Positions 52,383 to 60,155 of a DNA stretch of 64,000 nucleotides are shown piece by piece. The position numbers and the translations under genes were made by a program. Below the pieces are notes generated by a model. It had not been told where the DNA came from. It ran no database searches and saw nothing but the letters and a program-made list of their open reading frames with translations. The number at the start of each line of letters is the position of its first letter. Within the stretch, counting starts at the first letter, position 1. The DNA is from Clostridia bacterium (lineage in GTDB: Bacteria > Bacillota > Clostridia > UMGS1883): contig JAFVPB010000011.1 of the NCBI GenBank assembly GCA_017505525.1, positions 1-64,000 of the forward strand, in the 5' to 3' direction.

Positions 52383-53561
52383 ATGGCACAGAAAATAAGG
52401 AAAGTTGCCCCTGGTATCAGGAAAAGGGGCAATACATATGAGTTTAATGTGTCAGCAGGCTACGATGGGGCAGGAAAGCATATCCGACATTACGGAACCT
52501 TTACTGCTCCTGAGGGAGTCTCAGAAACCAAGGCTGACAGACTGGCTATGGAAGCTTATGTTGAGTTTTCCTGCAAGGCCAGGGGAAATAAATCATTTGG
52601 AGAAAATATGCGTTTTAACCAGCTGTGTGAGATTTATTTCAGGGAGTATGCCCCAAATAAACTTAAGCGGGTTACAATAGAACACTACAAGTCAAATGTA
52701 AGAAATCATATTGCACCTGTTTTTGGAAATAGGAAGCTCAAGGATATTGAGACTTCTGATGTGTCGGCTTTTCTTACAGGACTTAAGTGCAAACCTCTCA
52801 CGGCAAATAAGATAAAAATTGTATTTCATAGTATATTGAAATACGCTGTGAGTCAGAAGTACATTGACAATAATCCGTGTAGTGGAGCAATATGGAAAGA
52901 AAGTACAGAAAGAGAGTATGGAAAGATAGAAAATGTATTAAATCTACAGCAATCGCAAAAGCTAATGTTATTGCTAGAGGAATATAGTGCTTTTAATACT
53001 ATAGTAAAACTACTGCTGCTTACGGGGATGAGATCCGGAGAATGTCTCGGCTTACGATGGAGTTCAATTAATTTTGATAACAAAACCATTTTTATTGACA
53101 AAACTTTGTCTTACGCAGAGAATGAATGGTTTCTTTCTGTGCCGAAAACAGAGAGAAGTACAAGAACTATAGCTATTGATGATAAAGCTATAGAAATCCT
53201 GAAAAAACATAAGGAGGAGCAGGACAAGCAAAAGGAAATTGTTGGGGCAGCGTGGCATCATCCCGAACTAGTATTCACAAGCTGTACAGGTCATTGGTAC
53301 GACAGAAGCTTGCTCAATGCTCAGTTCAGACGTTTTGTGAATAAGCATAGGGAAGAATTGAAGCTTGAACATAATCTGACAATTCATGGGTTAAGGCATA
53401 CAAATGCGGCATTACTACTTTTTTCAGGAGAATCTATCGAGAATATCTCAGCACATTTGGGTCATGCGAGTTCTGACATTACATCCCGTGTGTATGCCCA
53501 TATGTACGCAGAAGTGAAAGTAAGAATGGCAAAGACCGTTTCAAGCGCTTTGTTTGGGTGA
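52383..53561 (+). CDS. int: Tyrosine recombinase, Tn916-type integrase
   Basis: This 392-residue enzyme integrates and excises the element. It has an N-terminal arm-binding region (about 1-60, RKRGNTYEFNVSAGYDGAGKHIRHYGTF), a SAM-like core-binding domain (70-170), and the catalytic domain with R217 in LTGMRSGECLGLRW, K255 in VPKTERSTRTI, H335-x2-R338 in IHGLRHTNAALLL, H361 in HLGHASSDIT and Y371 in RVYAHM. All catalytic residues are present, so it should be active. A hairpin directly follows the stop. Confidence 0.95.
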   Translation: MAQKIRKVAPGIRKRGNTYEFNVSAGYDGAGKHIRHYGTFTAPEGVSETKADRLAMEAYVEFSCKARGNKSFGENMRFNQLCEIYFREYAPNKLKRVTIEHYKSNVRNHIAPVFGNRKLKDIETSDVSAFLTGLKCKPLTANKIKIVFHSILKYAVSQKYIDNNPCSGAIWKESTEREYGKIENVLNLQQSQKLMLLLEEYSAFNTIVKLLLLTGMRSGECLGLRWSSINFDNKTIFIDKTLSYAENEWFLSVPKTERSTRTIAIDDKAIEILKKHKEEQDKQKEIVGAAWHHPELVFTSCTGHWYDRSLLNAQFRRFVNKHREELKLEHNLTIHGLRHTNAALLLFSGESIENISAHLGHASSDITSRVYAHMYAEVKVRMAKTVSSALFG

Positions 53562-53563
53562 AA

Positions 53564-53608
53564 TATAACAATACCCCGAATGTTCTATTCATTCGGGGTA
53601 TTGTTATA
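53564..53608. terminator. 19-base hairpin between int and DUF5677 gene
   Basis: TATAACAATACCCCGAATG (53564-53582) pairs perfectly with the segment 53590-53608. The second arm is also the last codons of the DUF5677 gene. It probably ends transcription from both convergent genes, though T-runs are short. Confidence 0.8.
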
Positions 53609-54595
53609 TCTATCTGCAGCATCAAAACTATTAATTGCTTTATCGCTTAGTTTACGCAGCAAAAGTAATAACAAGTTGTTATATTCTCCATCAAAAACAG
53701 AAAAAGCTAGTCTATTTATATTATATAAACAGCCCAATGCATTTGAAGCGGGTTTTAAAAATCCAACGGCACTACCATCGATATATATTTGCTTGTTGTC
53801 TTGTCTTTTGTCCCAATATCCAAAGATACCTGTACTAGAAATATGAAGCATTTGATTTGATATTCTATATTCTTCTATCCAATCTGCATATGTATTTCCA
53901 TCAGATTTATGCTCTAAACGAGTTTTATCCAATTCGCTATTTACATATGTTTGTAAATCTTCAAATGAATATTTACGATGTTTAGGGATAACTTTGTCGC
54001 TCTTCGCCCAACTGTACTGGTTTTTTGGATTGTTGTGGTTGATAAATTTTTTAGCCATATTATTGTCGTGTCTTGAAATATATTCCATAATAATCCACAT
54101 TTCATATAAGGTTCTCCATCTGGCGACAGCACCGTGTGGAAACCCATTTTTTAACAAACATAAAATTTCTTTTGAGGTTCTAATTGCAACTCCATTAAAT
54201 ATTTTAAATAAAATCGCTAAATCTTTTGAATTAGACTTTTCATATTCCTCGTAGCTGAGCTCATAATATTCGTCGCAAATATCAGCGAGCAAATTTAAAT
54301 ATAAATCAAATAAGAAAAATGCCTCGCCATATATATCATTTATGTGACTTAAAAAGTGTTCTTTGCATCTTAGCGCGGTCGTATTTTGTGCATGTGAGTC
54401 GTTGATGTAATCGTTAAGTATAGCTGAAGTAAACATATCGAAATTTTGGACGTAATCAACCGTAAATTCTTCGTTGCCAAAATAATCCTCTATTTGAGCT
54501 TGATTGCATTTGTTTCTTTTAAGAGAAACCAGTTTTTCGTTTATATACCGTTCTTTCTCAAGTTTAAATATATTATAAAATTTCTTGTCTTTCAT
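53585..54595 (-). CDS. DUF5677 protein, probable cargo
   Basis: This 336-residue protein has the DUF5677 signature around FPHGAVARWRTLYEMWIIMEYISRHDNNMAKKFINH, followed by YADWIEEYRISNQMLHISSTGIFGYW. It is predicted helical and cytosolic, and its function is unknown. Relatives occur scattered on mobile elements. It stands at the right end of the element, transcribed towards int, in the usual cargo position. Its last codons form half of the hairpin at 53564-53608. Confidence 0.7.
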   Translation of the reverse strand: MKDKKFYNIFKLEKERYINEKLVSLKRNKCNQAQIEDYFGNEEFTVDYVQNFDMFTSAILNDYINDSHAQNTTALRCKEHFLSHINDIYGEAFFLFDLYLNLLADICDEYYELSYEEYEKSNSKDLAILFKIFNGVAIRTSKEILCLLKNGFPHGAVARWRTLYEMWIIMEYISRHDNNMAKKFINHNNPKNQYSWAKSDKVIPKHRKYSFEDLQTYVNSELDKTRLEHKSDGNTYADWIEEYRISNQMLHISSTGIFGYWDKRQDNKQIYIDGSAVGFLKPASNALGCLYNINRLAFSVFDGEYNNLLLLLLRKLSDKAINSFDAADRYNNTPNE

Positions 54596-54622
54596 ATGTT
54601 ATGTACCTTTTCAATTTATGAC

Positions 54623-54643
54623 TTGTGGCAAATTTGTGGCAAA
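54623..54643 (+). repeat. Arm-type repeat, right end
   Basis: Identical to 49051-49071 over 21 bases, same orientation, two copies of TTGTGGCAAA. Confidence 0.75.
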
Positions 54644-54652
54644 ATGGGTAAA

Positions 54653-54687
54653 ACAAATCCCACAAACCGCTTGGTTGTGGGATTTGT
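54653..54687 (-). terminator. Terminator of rplM-rpsI
   Basis: ACAAATCCCACAA (54653-54665) pairs with TTGTGGGATTTGT (54675-54687). On the minus strand TTTTACCC follows. The inner bases ACC/GGT extend the stem. Confidence 0.85.
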
Positions 54688-54715
54688 AAGATAAAGTCTT
54701 TATCTTTTGCTGAAC
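54685..54715. repeat. Right attachment-site-like repeat at the rpsI 3' end
   Basis: The rpsI counterpart of the 48898-48928 repeat, beginning TGTAAGATA and containing the last codons (F-S-K-R-stop) of rpsI on the minus strand. Confidence 0.5.
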
Positions 54716-55095
54716 TGAGGTGCACGACGAGCTGCCTTTAAGCCGTACTTCTTTCTTTCCTTCATACGAGGATCACGTGTAAGGTAACCAGCCTGCTTAA
54801 GAGTAGGACGGTAAGCTTCTTCATCTACTTTAAGAAGAGCTCTTGCTATACCGTGACGGATAGCACCTGCCTGACCTGTGAAACCGCCGCCCTTAACGTT
54901 ACAGATAACATCAAAGCTACCATCTGTTTTTGTAGCTACGAGGGGCTGACGAAGGATAACCTTAAGTGTTTCAAGACCAAAATAATCGTCTATGTTTCTT
55001 TTGTTGATTGTAATCTCGCCTTTTCCGGGAATAAGGCGAACACGAGCAACAGATTTCTTTCTTCTACCTGTACCAAAATACTGTGTAACTGCCAT
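54700..55095 (-). CDS. rpsI: 30S ribosomal protein S9
   Basis: This 131-residue protein is uS9, which contacts the P-site tRNA by its C-terminal tail. It begins [33 protein letters not shown], has [20 protein letters not shown] and ends with the invariant RRAPQFSKR. It follows rplM by 15 bases, as in most bacteria. The 3' end is the insertion point of the element downstream. Confidence 0.98.
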   Translation of the reverse strand: MAVTQYFGTGRRKKSVARVRLIPGKGEITINKRNIDDYFGLETLKVILRQPLVATKTDGSFDVICNVKGGGFTGQAGAIRHGIARALLKVDEEAYRPTLKQAGYLTRDPRMKERKKYGLKAARRAPQFSKR

Positions 55096-55110
55096 TTAAT
55101 TCACCCTCCC

Positions 55111-55548
55111 TTATTTAATATCGCGAGTCCAAACCTCGGGCTTCTGAGCCTCGTGGTTGTGTTCGCTGCCTTTGTAAACTCTGAGTCTTGTAAGAGCTGA
55201 TCTACCGATTGTTGTATCGGGAATCATACCCTTGATTGCAAGGAACATTGCTCTGTCGGAATTCTTTTCCATCATATCCTTTGCACTAACAGTCTTAAGA
55301 CCGCCAATCCAGCCTGTATGACGATAGTAATTCTTCTGGTTAAGCTTGTTTCCTGTAAAAATTGCCTTGTCGCAGTTGAGAACGATAACATGGTCGCCGC
55401 AGTCAACATGTGGTGTAAAAGTTACTTTTTCCTTACCGCGGAGAATGCTTGCAGCAGCAGCAGCTACTCTGCCGACGCTTTTTCCGGATGCATCTATGAT
55501 ATACCATTTTCTCTGAACCTGACCGGCCTTTTCCATATAGGTCTTCAT
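55111..55548 (-). CDS. rplM: 50S ribosomal protein L13
   Basis: This 145-residue protein is uL13, an early assembly protein of the large subunit. It has [72 protein letters not shown] and [31 protein letters not shown], all conserved. GGAGGT lies before its start, after a leader of about 45 bases that might allow feedback control. Confidence 0.98.
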   Translation of the reverse strand: MKTYMEKAGQVQRKWYIIDASGKSVGRVAAAAASILRGKEKVTFTPHVDCGDHVIVLNCDKAIFTGNKLNQKNYYRHTGWIGGLKTVSAKDMMEKNSDRAMFLAIKGMIPDTTIGRSALTRLRVYKGSEHNHEAQKPEVWTRDIK

Positions 55549-55595
55549 TCGGAATCTACCTCCATCAATTTAATTTTTTATTTTCAGCAAGAGTT

Positions 55596-55624
55596 ATTGT
55601 AATATAAGTGCGCGCATTTGTCAA
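55596..55624 (-). promoter_or_regulatory. Promoter of rplM-rpsI
   Basis: On the minus strand TTGACA (55619-55624), a 17-base spacer and TACAAT (55596-55601). Confidence 0.7.
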
Positions 55625-55660
55625 CACTTTTTTTGAAAAAAATTAATTTAACATTAGCTT

Positions 55661-55700
55661 TCTTTAAAATGCTCGCGTTTTCTTTAAAATGCTCGCGTTT
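55661..55700. repeat. Exact tandem duplication of 20 bases
   Basis: TCTTTAAAATGCTCGCGTTT occurs at 55661-55680 and again at 55681-55700, in the gap between rplM and the divergent ttcA-like gene, before the promoter of the latter. Confidence 0.85.
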
Positions 55701-55727
55701 TCTCACTTTCCAAATTAAAAAAATTTA

Positions 55728-55756
55728 TTGATAAAAACACTTTTTTATTGTATAAT
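55728..55756 (+). promoter_or_regulatory. Promoter of the TtcA-like gene
   Basis: TTGATA (55728-55733), 17-base spacer, TATAAT (55751-55756). Confidence 0.7.
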
Positions 55757-55777
55757 TGGAGAAAATGAGGTGTGTTT

Positions 55778-56491
55778 ATGCAAAAACTACTTAGCTTCAC
55801 GCGTCGCGCAATCGACGATTACAATATGATAAATGAAAACGACCATATAACGGTTGGCGTTTCGGGCGGGAAAGACAGCCTGGCGCTTCTTTACGGACTG
55901 GCAAAGCTTAGGGTTTTTTACCCAAAACCGTTCAAACTTTCTGCCGTTACGCTTGATATGGGTTTTGGAATGGATTTTACTCCCGTAGAGAGGCTTTGCG
56001 ACGAACTGGGCGTGGAATACATCCTTAAGCATACAGATATTGCCGATATCATATTTAATATAAGGAAGGAATCCAATCCCTGCTCGCTTTGTGCGAAAAT
56101 GCGTAGAGGGGCGCTTCACGATGCGGCTCTTGAAACAGGAAGCCACAAGGTGGCGCTTGGCCATCATCAGGACGATGCGCTTGAAACGTTTATGCTTTCG
56201 CTGATTTACGAGGGGAGAATAAATTGTTTTTCTCCTGTAACATATCTCGACAGAAAAGATATCACCCTTATACGCCCGATGATTTATGCGCCTGAAAATT
56301 TTATTATCGGTGTGGCAAAGAAGTATGAATTCCCTGTGGTAAGAAACCGTTGTCCCGAGGATAAGCGGAGCAAAAGGGAATATGTTAAAAATCTTATAAA
56401 ATCTCTTGAAAAGGAAAACCCCGGGTTTAAAACAAGGCTTTTCACTGCCATTGAGGGCGGAAAAGTGGGAGGTTTTGGAGAATTTTTGTGA
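55778..56491 (+). CDS. TtcA/TtuA-type tRNA thiolation protein
   Basis: This 237-residue PP-loop ATPase belongs to the group that adds sulfur to tRNA bases, including TtcA (2-thiocytidine-32). It has the PP-loop VGVSGGKDSLALLYGLAKL, the cluster-ligand CxxC motif in NPCSLCAKMRRGAL, GHHQDDALETFMLSLIYEGRI and a later cysteine in VRNRCPED. The three cysteines could hold an Fe-S cluster. Exact target base is not settled. I start at ATG 55778, after GAGGTG, rather than the GTG two codons upstream. Confidence 0.85.
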   Translation: MQKLLSFTRRAIDDYNMINENDHITVGVSGGKDSLALLYGLAKLRVFYPKPFKLSAVTLDMGFGMDFTPVERLCDELGVEYILKHTDIADIIFNIRKESNPCSLCAKMRRGALHDAALETGSHKVALGHHQDDALETFMLSLIYEGRINCFSPVTYLDRKDITLIRPMIYAPENFIIGVAKKYEFPVVRNRCPEDKRSKREYVKNLIKSLEKENPGFKTRLFTAIEGGKVGGFGEFL

Positions 56492-56522
56492 TAAATATTT
56501 GTTAAAGAATTATGAACTTGTA

Positions 56523-56551
56523 TTGACAAATAATACCATAAGTGATAATCT
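56523..56551 (+). promoter_or_regulatory. htpG promoter
   Basis: A perfect TTGACA (56523-56528), 17-base spacer and a weak TAATCT (56546-56551). The start point would fall in the CIRCE element. Confidence 0.6.
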
Positions 56552-56554
56552 ATA

Positions 56555-56581
56555 TTAGCACTCTGAGAATGAGAGTGCTAA
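56555..56581. promoter_or_regulatory. CIRCE operator of htpG
   Basis: TTAGCACTC (56555-56563), a 9-base spacer, GAGTGCTAA (56573-56581): an exact match to the HrcA operator. HrcA bound here would repress htpG until heat or misfolded protein titrates GroE. Confidence 0.96.
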
Positions 56582-56599
56582 AGAAAGGAAGTTTTAATT

Positions 56600-58492
56600 A
56601 TGGCAAAAAAACAATTCAAAGCAGAATCCAAGCGTCTGCTCGATATGATGATTAACTCGATATACACTCACAAAGAGATTTTTTTAAGAGAAATCATCTC
56701 GAACTCTTCAGACGCACTCGATAAGCTTTGCTATAAATCGCTTACGGAGGAGGGCGTGGGTGTATCTCGCGATGATTTATTTATAAAAATCACAATTGAT
56801 AAGGAAAACCGCGTTATTAAAGTAAGCGACAACGGTATCGGTATGACGGAGGAAGAGCTTGAAAAGAACCTTGGCGTTATTGCTCAAAGCGGCTCGCTCC
56901 ATTTCAAAAACGATATGGAAAAGAAAGAAGAAATAGATATTATCGGTCAGTTCGGTGTTGGTTTCTACAGTGCCTTTATGGTAAGTGAAAAGGTAACCGT
57001 TGTTACAAAAGCTTACGGAAGTGAGCAGGCTTATGTGTGGGAATCTGACGGGTCGGACGGATACACAATAAAGGAAACAGTAAAAGACGGCGTGGGAACA
57101 GATATATATATGAAGATAAAGGCAGACAGTGAAGAAGAAAAATACAGCGACTATCTTGAAACATATATGCTTCGCGGGCTTATCAAAAAGTATTCTGATT
57201 ATATCCGCTATCCTATTAAGATGGATATTGAAAAATCAAGAAAAGTTGAAAAACCCGATAGTGAAGCTCCCGAATACGAAAAGTATATAGAGGAAGAAAC
57301 TATCAACAGTATGGTTCCTATCTGGCTTTTAGGAAAAGACAAGGTAACAGAGGAAGAGCTTAACCGCTTTTATAAGGAAAAGTATTTCGATTCTAGCGAC
57401 CCTGCACTTGTAATCCGCGCAGACGTTGAGGGAAGCTTTTCATACAAGGCGCTTTTATTCATTCCCTCGAGCACCCCTATGGGATACTACACAAACGAAT
57501 ATAAAAAGGGTCTTGAGCTTTATTCATCAGGCGTTATGATAATGGATAGCTGTGAAGATATTATCCCCGAGCATTTCCGCTTTGTAAAAGGCGTGGTTGA
57601 TTCGCAGGATTTATCGCTTAATATTTCGCGCGAAATGCTTCAGCACGACAGACAGCTTAAAGCAATCTGCACCAATATTGAAAAGAAAATCAAGCAGGAA
57701 TTAAAGAAGCTTTTAACAAACGACCCTGAAAACTACGAAAAGTTCTGGAAGAGCTTCGGGCTTCAGCTTAAATACGGTATGGTATCGGACTATGGCGCAC
57801 ACCGCGAGCTTCTTCGTGATTTGCTTCTTTATTATTCTTCGCGCGATAAAAAGATGCTCACACTTGAGCGCTATATTGAAACAATGCCCGAAGACCAGAA
57901 ATATATCTACTACGCTTGCGGAGATACCATTTCAAAGATTGATAATCTTCCTCAAACAGAGCAGATTAAAGACAAAGGCTATTCAATCCTTTATATGACA
58001 GACGAGGTTGATGAATTTGTTGTAAGTATTATCGGAGAAATCGACGGAAAGCAGTTTAAATCGGTTAACGATAAGGATTTGGGGATTGAAAGCGAAGAGG
58101 AAAAATCAGATACCGACGATAAGCAGGAAGAAAACAAGGTAATGCTTGATTACCTTCGTGATGCACTCGACGGCAAGGTAACGGCAGTAAGGCTTTCTCA
58201 CAAGCTTAAGAGCCATCCTGTGTGCCTTTCAACCGATGGCGAGGTCAGCCTTGAAATGGAAAAATATTTTGCAACAATCCCAGGCGACCATCCCGAAATC
58301 AAGGCACAGCGCGTGCTTGAAATCAACCCCACTCACAAGGCATTCTATATGCTTTGCGATACATGGCAGCTCGATAAAGACAGATGCGCAAAATTAGGCA
58401 AGCTTCTTTACGACCAGGCACTTTTAATTGCCGATATGCCGCTTGAGGACCCAAGCGAATATACAAACCTTTTCTGGGAACTTATTATATAA
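56600..58492 (+). CDS. htpG: Molecular chaperone HtpG (Hsp90)
   Basis: HtpG is the bacterial Hsp90. The 630-residue protein has the GHKL ATPase: FLREIISNSSDALDKLCY, VSDNGIGMTEEELEKNLGVIAQSG and GQFGVGFYSAFMVSEKV, the middle domain with GVVDSQDLSLNISREMLQHD (the catalytic arginine loop), and the C-terminal dimerisation domain. No ER or charged-linker extension is present. It is controlled by the CIRCE site upstream; in Bacillus htpG is not in the HrcA class, so this regulation is a lineage feature. The RHH gene follows after 22 bases. Confidence 0.97.
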   Translation: MAKKQFKAESKRLLDMMINSIYTHKEIFLREIISNSSDALDKLCYKSLTEEGVGVSRDDLFIKITIDKENRVIKVSDNGIGMTEEELEKNLGVIAQSGSLHFKNDMEKKEEIDIIGQFGVGFYSAFMVSEKVTVVTKAYGSEQAYVWESDGSDGYTIKETVKDGVGTDIYMKIKADSEEEKYSDYLETYMLRGLIKKYSDYIRYPIKMDIEKSRKVEKPDSEAPEYEKYIEEETINSMVPIWLLGKDKVTEEELNRFYKEKYFDSSDPALVIRADVEGSFSYKALLFIPSSTPMGYYTNEYKKGLELYSSGVMIMDSCEDIIPEHFRFVKGVVDSQDLSLNISREMLQHDRQLKAICTNIEKKIKQELKKLLTNDPENYEKFWKSFGLQLKYGMVSDYGAHRELLRDLLLYYSSRDKKMLTLERYIETMPEDQKYIYYACGDTISKIDNLPQTEQIKDKGYSILYMTDEVDEFVVSIIGEIDGKQFKSVNDKDLGIESEEEKSDTDDKQEENKVMLDYLRDALDGKVTAVRLSHKLKSHPVCLSTDGEVSLEMEKYFATIPGDHPEIKAQRVLEINPTHKAFYMLCDTWQLDKDRCAKLGKLLYDQALLIADMPLEDPSEYTNLFWELII

Positions 58493-58514
58493 ATTAACGA
58501 AGGGAAGATGAATT

Positions 58515-58754
58515 ATGCCGCTTAGCGAAGCACGTAAAAGAGCAAACGCAAAATACAACCAGAAGGCATACGACAGAATTGAAGTTAAAGTGAAAAAAGG
58601 CAGAAAAGAGGAAATCCGCGAATTTGCTGAATCTCAGGGCGAAAGCATAAACGCTTTTATTAACCGAGCTATAGCCGAGGCAATGGGCGAAGCCGAGAGG
58701 AAGCAGGCTGTGAAGCAGAGAAGAAGAAGCGATATCTCGGTAGAACTTCTTTAA
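58515..58754 (+). CDS. Ribbon-helix-helix protein
   Basis: This 79-residue basic protein has an Arc-type pattern: AYDRIEVKVKKGRKEEIREFAESQGESINAFINRAIAEAM, a strand followed by two helices. Such proteins are DNA-binding repressors or antitoxins; no toxin gene is adjacent. It follows htpG by 22 bases and may share its message. GGGAAG precedes the start. Confidence 0.8.
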   Translation: MPLSEARKRANAKYNQKAYDRIEVKVKKGRKEEIREFAESQGESINAFINRAIAEAMGEAERKQAVKQRRRSDISVELL

Positions 58755-58798
58755 GAAACAGGGGAGGTTTAAAAAAATTAAACCTCCTCATCATAAAT

Positions 58799-58875
58799 GC
58801 GCCTGTAGCTCAGTTGGATAGAGTGTCAGACTCCGACTCTGAAGGTCGTGCGTTCGAATCGCATCAGGCGTACCA
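58799..58875 (+). tRNA. tRNA-Arg (anticodon CCG)
   Basis: A 77-base cloverleaf: acceptor GCGCCTG pairs with CAGGCGT (one G-U), D-loop with AGCTCAGTTGGATAGAG, anticodon stem TCAGA/TCTGA with loop CTCCGAC giving anticodon CCG (codon CGG), T-loop GTTCGAATC, and an encoded CCA end. A terminator follows three bases later. Confidence 0.96.
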
Positions 58876-58877
58876 CG

Positions 58878-58912
58878 AAAAAAGCGTACTGAATTTTTCA
58901 GTACGCTTTTTT
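58878..58912 (+). terminator. Terminator after tRNA-Arg
   Basis: A perfect 16-base stem, AAAAAAGCGTACTGAA/TTCAGTACGCTTTTTT, with a 3-base loop. Confidence 0.93.
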
Positions 58913-58997
58913 CAGCGATATAAATCAAATAAAATTTTTACATTTTACAGAAATTTTTACTTTTTACAATGGTTTTCAGGGAAATTCATTTGCCGTA

Positions 58998-59026
58998 TTG
59001 ACAAATCATCTTTCAGTAGATAATAT
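58998..59026 (+). promoter_or_regulatory. Promoter of the amidohydrolase gene
   Basis: TTGACA (58998-59003), 17-base spacer, TAATAT (59021-59026). Confidence 0.6.
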
Positions 59027-59059
59027 AAGTGTGAAAACATCTTTAAGGAGGAGAATAAG

Positions 59060-60085
59060 ATGGCGTGGTTCGTAAAAATGGATAGTTCCTGGAAAAATAC
59101 AGAGTATGAAAAAAAGGTTTTTGAATATATGCACAAGCGAATCCCCGATAAGGTTTTTGATGCACACTCTCACTTATCTAAATTCGAGATTGAGGGATTC
59201 ACAGAAGAAAATGTATTTACAGAGTCGATTCGTGCAACGGAATCTGTTATAGGTGAGGGTAAACTCAAAGGCGGGCTTACTATGGGTAATCCGTTCGACA
59301 GATATACCCCAGAAGAGTATGAAGACGACAGACTGTTTTCCTGCGAAAATGCAAACAAGTACGAGGGATTTGTAACAGGTCTTCTTGTAAGGCCTACAGA
59401 CAAGCCTGAAGAAGTGGAAGAATGGCTAAAAAAATATCCGCGTATTGTAGCTCTTAAGCCGTACCGCAATTTTGCAAAAGGTCTTGTTGAAAATATTAAC
59501 GAGGCAGATATTCTTACATTTGCACCCGAGTGGATGTGGGAACTTGCCGAAAAGTGGAATCTTGTGGTTGTGCTTCATATATCCCACGACAATCGTATGC
59601 TCTCTAGCGAAAAGAATATGGAGCAGATTCCCTACATATGCAAAAAATATCCAAAGGCAACAATGCAGCTTGCTCACTGTGCAATGGGGCACAATCCGTA
59701 TATGTTTAAAAACGGATTAAAATGCCTTGAAGGGCTTGATAATGTGTGGCTCGACACATCGGGAATATGCGATGCCCTTACGCTTATCTACACGTTCCGC
59801 GATTTCGACAGGAAAAAGATTATGTATGGCTCGGACGGTTACAACTATGGCCATAATATGATGGGTAAGTGCTTTGGAGTGGGCGAAACGCTTTCTTGCC
59901 GCTATACGGGAAGCTTGCTTCCGGGCGTGGATGAACCGCCGTATCTTTTTAAAGGACTTAACACAATGACAGAAAGCCTTATAGCGCACTTTGCTGCAGG
60001 CGACGTGGTTGGACTTAGCGAAAATGAATACGAAGATATATTCTATAACAATGCGGCTAATCTTTTCTACAATAAAGTAAGATAA
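59060..60085 (+). CDS. Amidohydrolase-family metal-dependent enzyme
   Basis: This 341-residue protein has the metal-binding pattern of the amidohydrolase_2 family: FDAHSHLSKF (HxH on strand 1), ALKPYRNF with a Lys, VLHISHDN, QLAHCAMG and MYGSDGYNYG (Asp on strand 8). Members hydrolyse or decarboxylate small acids; a decarboxylase or lactonase role is possible. The substrate is unknown and the gene stands alone. AAGGAGG precedes the start. A strong bidirectional terminator follows. Confidence 0.82.
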   Translation: MAWFVKMDSSWKNTEYEKKVFEYMHKRIPDKVFDAHSHLSKFEIEGFTEENVFTESIRATESVIGEGKLKGGLTMGNPFDRYTPEEYEDDRLFSCENANKYEGFVTGLLVRPTDKPEEVEEWLKKYPRIVALKPYRNFAKGLVENINEADILTFAPEWMWELAEKWNLVVVLHISHDNRMLSSEKNMEQIPYICKKYPKATMQLAHCAMGHNPYMFKNGLKCLEGLDNVWLDTSGICDALTLIYTFRDFDRKKIMYGSDGYNYGHNMMGKCFGVGETLSCRYTGSLLPGVDEPPYLFKGLNTMTESLIAHFAAGDVVGLSENEYEDIFYNNAANLFYNKVR

Positions 60086-60125
60086 AAAAAGGATGTTTAA
60101 AACAAAAGTTTTAAACATCCTTTTT
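60086..60125. terminator. Bidirectional terminator
   Basis: An 18-base perfect stem (60086-60103/60108-60125) with an AAAA loop, flanked by A- and T-runs, between convergent genes. Confidence 0.93.
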
Positions 60126-60155
60126 ATCGTTTGGGCATTTTAAATATCCCCGGAA

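Larger units (their letters stand above)
48898..54715. mobile_element. Small integrative (probably mobilisable) element at rpsI
   Basis: About 5.8 kb lie between att-like repeats at 48898-48928 and 54685-54715. Content is RhuM, a Rep/MobT-like protein, a small unknown protein, excisionase, Tn916-type integrase and a DUF5677 cargo protein. Tandem TTGTGGCAAA repeats lie just inside each end (49051-49071 and 54623-54643). The right end carries the last codons of rpsI, and the left end a relic of them (TCAAAGAGATAA on the minus strand, reading S-K-R-stop). No type IV secretion genes are present, so it could move only with help. Confidence 0.72.
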
